Assembly (NCBI GenBank): GCA_032622095.1
Contig: CP136061.1
Span: 38,135,797-38,199,796 of the forward strand
DNA from: Siphonodentalium dalli
Taxonomy: Eukaryota > Mollusca > Scaphopoda > Gadilida > Siphonodentaliidae
Reading direction: 5' to 3'
DNA length: 64,000 bases
Below are positions 56,694 through 64,000 of the stretch, in pieces; positions within the stretch are counted from its first letter, which is position 1; each line of letters starts with the position of its first letter. The notes under the pieces are model-generated. The model saw nothing but the letters and a program-made list of their open reading frames with translations, had not been told where the DNA came from and ran no database searches. A program made the position numbers and the translations under genes.

Positions 56694-57346
56694 AGAGATG
56701 ATGTCTGCCATTGTGCAAACGAAAGACACTTAATTGGGGTTCGCAATTAGATAGCGATTAATATTAAACTACAGTAATACATGCCAGGCAAGGTTGGGAA
56801 TGTGGAGAGGATTATTGTCGGAATAACAGAGATCATTGCAGAAGTGTTTATGCCCGACCAGTTGATCACTTGTAGTGTTGTACATTTGTTCATACAAATC
56901 TCCGTTATTTCGTCAAAAGTACGTTCCATATAGAGTTATCACCCTTCCGATTAAATCAGGATATAATTTTGAAATATAATCTTAACCTCACATGGATCGT
57001 GTTACTGCGATTGAATATCAATCGTTCTCTAATCGTGTTCGTATTAGGTATTTGGAAACTACTCTTTACGAAGACTATACGCCTGTATGGTGGACGTGTA
57101 TTGTATCATGGTTAGCATATGGTAACATTGAAGAGCGTTCGTCTCGCGTTTGAATTGTAACATGGTTAGTTTCCCCATGACTGTAGGAATATCGCGTGGT
57201 GTAATTGTGGTTTTCGGTTTCTTAGAATCAGGCATAAAGTTCAAGGTCAAGCGAATAACTTGGTACATCACTCCGTCAGTCAGAAATAATGCTAAATAAT
57301 ACCACTACACCGACGGAAATCATTTCTACTTTCCTTACCACTCAGG
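56694..57346. other. Upstream region of the globin-like exon
   Basis: Unique AT-rich DNA. Minus-strand frames of 60-70 codons at 56,747-57,271 have no recognised domain. Any upstream regulatory sites are not identifiable from sequence alone. The last 8 bases (57,339-57,346) are the target duplication of the hAT-like element. Confidence 0.45.
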
Positions 57347-57873
57347 TAGGCCCCTGCGAATCGGATTTTTTTTCTATCGAATCGAATACCGAATCGAATC
57401 AGGTAAATGGTATTCGATTTCGAATCGAATTCGAATCGAACCAGACATTGTGTTGACATGTGATGAGTTCATAAACAAAAATAAATACTGATGAGAGAGT
57501 GGGAGAGTGGGACGCATATTTAATAGCTCAGAGACTAGTATGCCGATCTGTGGGGCAGAAAATAAATTGATTCAACAATACCATCGTTCTCTAAAGGTGC
57601 TCAGAGTCATCACCTTGTTTCTAACATTATAGACCCCATGTGACGGCACAATAGTGTTATTCCGTCAACGGGCGAGCCGACGAATCGTGTGTGTGCGGCA
57701 GGAAACTGGTAAATACGCTGACCGTAAACGACACCATTTGACTCAACCGTCGGCGAGAATGCCGCGAGATATTCGATTCTAAAACAACGTCAACAAGATT
57801 CGAAATAAAATCGAATCGAATCGCAGGAACGTTTCGAAATTTTGAATCGAATTCGAATATTCGCAGGGCCCTA
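57347..57873. mobile_element. hAT-like non-autonomous element
   Basis: A 527-bp element beginning TAGGCCCCTGCGAATCGGA and ending ATTCGCAGGGCCCTA, imperfect terminal inverted repeats. It is flanked by a perfect 8-bp direct duplication CACTCAGG (57,339-57,346 and 57,874-57,881). An 8-bp duplication with such tips is typical of the hAT superfamily. Subterminal regions on both sides are crowded with TCGAATCGAA-type motifs, possible transposase-binding repeats. No transposase is encoded; the 81-codon frame on the minus strand is not recognisable. The right 365 bp also occur at 61,601-61,965 because the segmental duplication starts inside this element. Confidence 0.88.
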
Positions 57874-58089
57874 CACTCAGGGCGGGTGGTAAAAACTTTC
57901 AACAGTTGGAAATTTCATGCCCGAGACAACATCGTTGGTAAATTCAGACTTAAATATGTACAATTTGGTTCTGATATCTTGGTTTTCCAATCATTATTTA
58001 GAGTGAGCTTCATTGCTAAATCCAGTTGGCGTTTTTCCCTCCAACATATCCAAACACAGGTCGATAACAAACTTCTTTGTGCTCAACAA

Positions 58090-59045
58090 TGTACTGAACT
58101 TAACAAATACGATTTTTCCGAATCGGTATGGTGCACCTGGAGAAAACAACGCGAAACTGTTCTGTGTTGATGTATCTACAACAGCCTTAACACGGACGAA
58201 GATAACGACAAAAAACTCTTTCACATTTCGATGGACTGAGTAAACTAAAGAAACAAAATGTGTGTATCGTGGGTGATTTCAACTTCCCGGAGATATTATG
58301 GAACAATCTGCACACATCAGACGAAAAAGCAAATGCATTCATGGAAAGTCTAAAAGACAATTTACTACACCAATTAATAACTAAACCAACCAGACACAGA
58401 GATGGGCAGATCTCCAATATTATCGACTTGATAATTACATACAATCCCGACTTGATATCCGACATAGAGCACGAAAGTCCTCTGGGGAAAAGTGACCACG
58501 ATGTTATAAAATTCAACCTACAACCCAATCTAATAACTCAAGAGGATCAAAATCAAGGATCGCGTTTTCTTTGGAACAAGATAGTTTTTGAATTAGCGTA
58601 CGAAAATTGGAACGATCTTCACGACCAATAATAGAGTACTGCAATGCGGCATGGGATCCACACCTGCAATACCAATGCATTGCACTAGAACAAGTGCAAC
58701 GGAGAGCAACTAAAATGGTTCCCCAATTCAGAAAACTAGAGTATCGAGAGAGACTATTTAAACTCAACCTGATGTCAGTTAAATATCGAAGATCCAGGGG
58801 AGATTGAATTGAGACATACAAGATGCTAAATGGACATTACAATTTGGACACCAGTTGCCTTTTTCAAATGTCTTCAAACACAACAAGAGGAAATAGCAAG
58901 AAATTATATAGACAAATGTTCAACAAGAATGTTGGAAAATTATTCTTCACGCAGCGTGTGGTTTCGTCTTAGAATAGTGTTGGAATATCGTTCAACGAAA
59001 ATCTCTGGATGAATTTAAGACTAACACAGACGCTTACTTCTATCA
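58090..59045 (+). pseudogene. CR1-like LINE remnant, copy 1 (RT core deleted)
   Basis: Three pieces of a non-LTR retrotransposon ORF2. The first (about 58,090-58,230) resembles a mid-endonuclease region (SESVWCTW, then a stop, then IYNSLNTDEDND). After a frameshift the endonuclease C-terminus follows: LSKLKKQNVCIVGDFNFPEI, then the RDGQISNIIDLI segment and SPLGKSDHDVI, covering the GDFN and SDH motifs of the AP-endonuclease family. Around 58,615-58,625 the linker joins directly to the extreme RT C-terminus (RPIIEYCNAAWDPHL, LEQVQRRATKM, LNLMSVKYRRSRGD), so the whole catalytic RT with its YxDD box is missing. The tail continues past a stop (IETYKMLNGHYN, KLFFTQRVV) and, after another frameshift, SLDEFKTNTDAYF, a typical CR1 end. 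Multiple stops and shifts show it is dead. Confidence 0.85.
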
Positions 59046-59159
59046 CTTGAAGTATGATTACGAATACGTATACGTCAATTGATATACTCATACTAATATG
59101 CATATTATGCAAATCCATTAATGTATTCAGTTGTACCGGAACTAAAAGTCAAATGACTT

Positions 59160-59480
59160 GTTCTGAGATAGTGATGATGATGATGAAATACTTGAGCTAC
59201 CTTTTACAAGCATTATATGTCCCAGAAAGACGCATTGAATTCATACAAAATACAACTTTGAACACAGTGTTTGGACCCCCCTCCCCCCCCAAAAAACCCA
59301 GCTATTTGCACGGCGTAGAACAGAAAATAACATTCAGTGCCAGTCTATTCCTGTTATGGTAGACATAAAGAGCGTTTGTTCCACTTTTGTGCTAAAAATT
59401 GAAAACAGCGAGAAAATTGCCGTGACCATGGGAAGTATTTTTAGAGCACATAAAATCGGTATATCAATAATCAATATTTC
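59160..59480. repeat. Dispersed repeat, right copy 1
   Basis: Relative of 8,130-8,450 on the other side of the satellite, same orientation. It includes a short (GAT)n run (59,169-59,185), which could be the microsatellite tail of the CR1 element or an expansion inside this repeat; the 8-kb copy favours the second. A C-run followed by an A-run lies at 59,275-59,296. Confidence 0.7.
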
Positions 59481-60323
59481 GTGTATTTGCAACCTACCTT
59501 ATAACTCCTTCCAAATTACATATAAGACAGAGTTTGTTTAACTTATTATCTGAACATTTCCCACCAATTAATCTGAATTCTTCAAGACTTGTATTATCTT
59601 TTGGACTAACTGTTATCTTCTACTTTATCATGAACACCCCTTCAAATCAACAATAGACCAGTACCATCTATACCATTACAACTGAATGGGAGAATCCATT
59701 TAGTATAGAAAGGGTTAACACGGCTGATACAATGACTTTTCAGAGATTTTGCAGACTACAGAGTCTTGGCATCGACATTGCATCTTTAAACCACACCATT
59801 AGACTCCTCATATCATGGAGATGATTTGATATAAAATTGGTCGAAATTGGCGTTTATAAAATAGTCTTATCGATTTCGATGCCACTCTCCCTAGCGGCCG
59901 GAATAATGTTGGTAACTTAATTTTCAACAGATTCACGAAAACTAGATATGGTATTATAATGATATCCGAGTAGTAGAATACTGTGAAGTGTCGTGAAATA
60001 TAGACCAAGTGCTATCCGAATACTGCTGTATAAAGGTCAATAGTGATCATTAGGAAATGCCGCACCCACCCCTGATGTATTAAGTGTTCTGTATTGTCGA
60101 TGTTTGAAGTGCGACGTTCGCAGTGTTCAATATCACCACCCCTTCGCTGTATATGTATGGCGAGATAAAAATTCAACCAATAGCTATAAGTGATATATAC
60201 TTCTGGCAACTATTAGCATATTGGGTTATTATTATTGGCTACAATTATTTGACACAAACGCTCTGAATCTGTAGTGGCAATGCTCAAGTGAGTTAAATGA
60301 TTTTCGTTGGAGACATCGATCAC
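59481..60323. other. Unique part of duplication copy 1
   Basis: No supported gene. Contains a lone terminal-repeat-like sequence of the short TTAA family at 59,698-59,718 (TTTAGTATAGAAAGGG then TTAA). Frames on the minus strand at 59,808-60,209 have no recognised domain. Confidence 0.4.
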
Positions 60324-61600
60324 ACGGCACAATCGTTTCGACGATTCTACGACCAATTCCACGATTCTGCGGCTTGACAACCACGGTGCTACGGCAGTTC
60401 AACGATTCTTCGGCCTTATTATACGTGATATTTTATGACAAACTTAGATAATGGGGCCTTTTACTGAATTTGGACGATAAAAGTGGGCTTCTTCTTGTAT
60501 GCATTGTGTAGAGTAGACTTTGCAGGTCCACCAGGTTGACTACAATACACAAAGATGCGATCAATACATAAAATGAGTCACAATCGGCTCGGTCAAGTCT
60601 GGATAATCCGATCGAACCGCGAACCGATCGCAAAAAGTCGTTTCTTGGGCTACAATGGGACATTAACAGTGCGAAAATTAACATCCAACGTAAGCTTTGA
60701 TAAGCATAAATGTATTATTTGTCAAATTCGTACCTCCGTTGACGCAATATTCGATTAAATTACACACATAAATGCAGTAACAGTGTCAACTATTTGACAA
60801 CGCCCCGCTTCGACCATGACAACGACGATTGTGCGACTCGTTGAACGGTAATTTTCATTTGTATACGACGTATCTGTCACTGCATGATCGGACAACTTAG
60901 TTATGCGTGTAAGCCCATGTATGCTGCATCAATACATGTTTGGAACAGTACCTTCGTTGTACAATGCACATGTCCTGGATTCAATACAGTACTGTGTATT
61001 TACTGATCACCACATGTGAAGCTATAGAGACCAAGTCACATAAGAGATTTGTCGCTAAACGAGCATTCTTTAATGTTTTGAACATGACAAAATGCCCGAC
61101 GTACATGTACCTGAACATTTTCCTTCTTGGTGCACCTAGCGGCTTTGTAATTTTTGTAAAGTTGACTTGTTCATTTGAAAATGTCACCACTTACCCTACC
61201 ATAACACGGTTTATTTTAGTCATATTCTGATTAGCAGGTAGGCCCTACATATAAAGATGTCCTCAAAAAATTATTGACCGTTTAGTTACTTTTATAAATG
61301 TGTTTGTATGAAAGTATTAGTTAAAATTCTTTATGGTTACCTGAAACTGAAAGTATTGAGCAACTTTAAAAAAAATAAAAATAAAAGGGATGGATGCCAG
61401 AAAATTGCAGTAAAAACGTATACATACATAAAATAGTAAAACATTTGGGTTGGTTGGTCCCGAAAGTAGCCAAAATAAAAATAAATAACCTATAGGGATA
61501 CGCTGATTTATGACTCCCTACCCCTGACCCCCCGGTTCGGACGCCAACTTGCCGGTATATTATTAACATGGGGTGTTTTGTTGCGGTAGTATTTTTAATT
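60324..61600. other. Spacer between duplication copies
   Basis: No supported gene. The beginning (about 60,330-60,415) has a short repeated motif ACGATTCT(A/G/T)CGGC-like, three or four times, possibly continuing the duplicated segment beyond the window edge. A-rich tracts lie near 61,366-61,390. A 96-codon plus-strand frame at 60,940-61,230 is overlapped by an opposite frame and is not convincing. Confidence 0.4.
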
Positions 61601-62181
61601 GGGACGCATATTTAATAGCTCAGAGACTAGTATGCCGATCTGTGGGGCAGAAAATAAATTGATTCAACAATACCATCGTTCTCTAAAGGTGCTCAGAGTC
61701 ATCACCTTGTTTCTAACATTATAGACCCCATGTGACGGCACAATAGTGTTATTCCGTCAACGGGCGAGCCGACGAATCGTGTGTGTGCGGCAGGAAACTG
61801 GTAAATACGCTGACCGTAAACGACACCATTTGACTCAACCGTCGGCGAGAATGCCGCGAGATATTCGATTCTAAAACAACGTCAACAAGATTCGAAATAA
61901 AATCGAATCGAATCGCAGGAACGTTTCGAAATTTTGAATCGAATTCGAATATTCGCAGGGCCCTACACTCAGGGCGGGTGGTAAAAACTTTCAACAGTTG
62001 GAAATTTCATGCCCGAGACAACATCGTTGGAAAATTCAGACTTAAATATGTACAATTTGGTTCTGATATCTTGGTTTTCCAATCATTATTTAGAGTGAGC
62101 TTCATTGCTAAATCCAGTTGGCGTTTTTCCCTCCAACATATCCAAACACAGGTCGATAACAAACTTCTTTGTGCTCAACAA

Positions 62182-62937
62182 TGTACTGAACTTAACAAAT
62201 ACGATTTTTCCGAATCGGTATGGTGCACCTGGAGAAAACAACGCGAAACTGTTCTGTGTTGATGTATCTACAACAGCCTTAACACGGACGAAGATAACGA
62301 CAAAAAACTCTTTCACATTTCGATGGACTGAGTAAACTAAAGAAACAAAATGTGTGTATCGTGGGTGATTTCAACTTCCCGGAGATATTATGGAACAATC
62401 TGCACACATCAGACGAAAAAGCAAATGCATTCATGGAAAGTCTAAAAGACAATTTACTACACCAATTAATAACTAAACCAACCAGACACAGAGATGGGCA
62501 GATCTCCAATATTATCGACTTGATAATAACATACAATCCCGACTTGATATCCGACATAGAGCACGAAAGTCCTCTGGGGAAAAGTGACCACGATGTTATA
62601 AAATTCAACATACAACCCAATCTAATAACTCAAGAGGATCAAAATCAAGGATCGCGTTTTCTTTGGAACAAGATAGCTTTTGAATTAGCGTACGAAAATT
62701 GGAACGATCTTCACGACCAATAATAGAGTACTGCAATGCGGCATGGGATCCACACCTGCAATACCAATGCATTGCACTAGAACAAGTGCAACGGAGAGCA
62801 ACTAAAATGGTTCCCCAATTCAGAAAACTAGAGTATCGAGAGAGACTATTTAAACTCAACCTGATGTCAGTTAAATATCGAAGATCCAGGGGAGATTGAA
62901 TTGAGACATACAAGATGCTAAATGGACATTACAATTT
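62182..62937 (+). pseudogene. CR1-like LINE remnant, copy 2 (further truncated)
   Basis: Same structure as copy 1, including the identical endonuclease-to-RT-tail deletion junction, stops and frameshift, so it descends from the same dead copy by segmental duplication and not by a new retrotransposition. It ends within the RT tail (MLNGHYN) because the 413-bp deletion removed the remaining C-terminus and 3' end. Only a few substitutions separate it from copy 1. Confidence 0.85.
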
Positions 62938-63150
62938 TGAACACAGTGTTTGGACCCCCCCCCCCCAAAAAAACCCAGCTATTTGCACGGCGTAGAACAG
63001 AAAATAACATTCAGTGCCAGTCTATTCCTGTTATGGTAGACATAAAGAGCGTTTGTTCCACTTTTGTGCTAAAAATTGAAAACAGCGAGAAAATTGCCGT
63101 GACCATGGAAAGTATTTTTAGAGCACATAAAATCGGTATATCAATAATCA
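62938..63150. repeat. Dispersed repeat, right copy 2
   Basis: Part of the same repeat as 59,160-59,480, truncated at its left by the deletion and joined at ACAATTTTGAACACAG. A run of C then A lies at 62,956-62,974. Confidence 0.7.
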
Positions 63151-64000
63151 ATATTTCGTGTATTTGCAACCTACCTTATAACTCCTTCCAAATTACATAT
63201 AAGACAGAGTTTGTTTAACTTATTATCTGAACATTTCCCACCAATTAATCTGAATTCTTCAAGACTTGTATTATCTTTTGGACTAACTGTTATCTTCTAC
63301 TTTATCATGAACACCCCTTCAAATCAACAATAGACCAGTACCATCTATACCATTACAACTGAATGGGAGAATCCATTTAGTATATACAGGGTTAACACGG
63401 CTGATACAATGACTTTTCAGAGATTTTGCAGACTACAGAGTCTTGGCATCGACATTGCATCTTTAAACCACACCATTAGACTCCTCATATCATGGAGATG
63501 ATTTGATATAACATTGGTCGAAATTGGCGTTTATAAAATAGTCTTATCGATTTCGATGCCACTCTCCCTAGCGGCCGGAATAATGTTGGTAACTTAATTT
63601 TCAACAGATTCACGAAAACTAGATATGGTATTATAATGATATCCGAGTAGTAGAATACTGTGAAGTGTCGTGAAATATAGACCTAGTGCTATCCGAATAC
63701 TGCTGTATAAAGGTCAATAGTGATCATTAGGAAATGCCGCACCCACCCCTGATGTATTAAGTGTTCTGTATTGTCGATGTTTGAAGTGCGGCGTTCGCAG
63801 TGTTCAATATCACCACCCCTTCGCTGTATATGTATGGCGAGATAAAAATTCAACCAATAGCTATAAGTGATATATACTTCTGGCAACTATTAGCATATTG
63901 GGTTATTATTATTGGCTACAATTATTTGACACAAACGCTCTGAATGAGTAGTGGCAATGCTCAAGTGAGTTAAATGATTTTCGTTGGAGACATCGATCAC
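63151..64000. other. Unique part of duplication copy 2
   Basis: Duplicate of 59,474-60,323 with few substitutions; no supported gene. The TTAA-family terminal sequence here is mutated (TTTAGTATATACAGGGTTAA). Confidence 0.4.

Larger units (their letters stand above)
57509..60323 (+). repeat. Segmental duplication, copy 1
   Basis: Near-identical to 61,601-64,000 in direct orientation. The offset is 4,092 bp up to about 58,848 and 3,677-3,679 bp after about 59,261, because copy 2 lacks 413 bp. Differences are a few scattered substitutions and homopolymer length changes. The left junction (GGGACGCATATTTAAT) is sharp; the right limit cannot be placed because the window ends. Confidence 0.95.
61601..64000 (+). 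repeat. Segmental duplication, copy 2 (runs off window)
   Basis: Direct copy of 57,509-60,323. It starts inside the hAT-like sequence, so it has that element's right end and one CACTCAGG but no left end. It lacks 413 bp corresponding to 58,848-59,260. Confidence 0.95.

Noticed and set aside
57886-58170. 94-codon plus-strand frame next to the hAT element as a gene
   Set aside because: Its end overlaps CR1 endonuclease remnants and the rest has no recognisable domain; duplicated at 61,978 only through the segmental duplication.
59160-59190. (GAT)n as the microsatellite tail of the CR1 element
   Set aside because: The related sequence at 8.1 kb seems to run through the same place without CR1, so the run may have arisen inside that repeat; left undecided.

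Overview
The window is nuclear DNA from an animal, most likely a marine invertebrate; a lophotrochozoan is a guess. It is AT-rich, has spliced globin-like exons, CR1-type LINE fragments, hAT-, piggyBac- and mariner-like miniature elements, and one giant satellite. There are no bacterial-type operons, and almost every open frame over 60 codons is a chance frame or a by-product of repeats.

Layout. 1-1,113: gene-free flank with a 460-bp TA-flanked miniature element (402-861). 1,114-1,339 (minus): an exon encoding globin helices from late B to early G, bounded by splice sites at the classical B12.2 and G7.0 positions. 1,340-9,213: mostly unrecognised DNA with foldback repeats (2.9-3.7 kb), two piggyBac-like miniature elements that carry a pair of 69-nt hairpins, a 65-bp mini-element, a composite direct/inverted repeat (6.8-7.5 kb) and a 30-32-bp minisatellite next to the big array. 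9,214-56,080: an uninterrupted 46.9-kb satellite of about 1,465 copies of a 32-bp unit, closed in all six frames. It has higher-order periods of 2,103 and 3,025 bp and a direct duplication displaced by 23,032 bp. 56,545-56,693 (minus): TATA box, initiator, short leader, ATG in good context and a globin-like N-terminus including helix A. 57,347-64,000: a 527-bp hAT-like element with an 8-bp target-site duplication, a decayed CR1 LINE with its reverse-transcriptase core deleted, and a direct segmental duplication (57,509-60,323 against 61,601-64,000).

How it fits together. Promoter and first exon at 56.6 kb and the B12.2-G7.0 exon at 1.1-1.3 kb are on the same strand, in the right order, and nothing else globin-like lies between them. 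The simplest reading is one globin gene whose first intron (about 55.2 kb) contains the whole satellite; the last exon would lie left of the window. The best-placed donor of exon 1 is out of phase with the acceptor of exon 2, so this is either a decayed gene, a small sequence error, use of a weaker in-phase donor, or pieces of two paralogues. The paired-hairpin core, present inside two unrelated miniature elements, is the other candidate for something undescribed.
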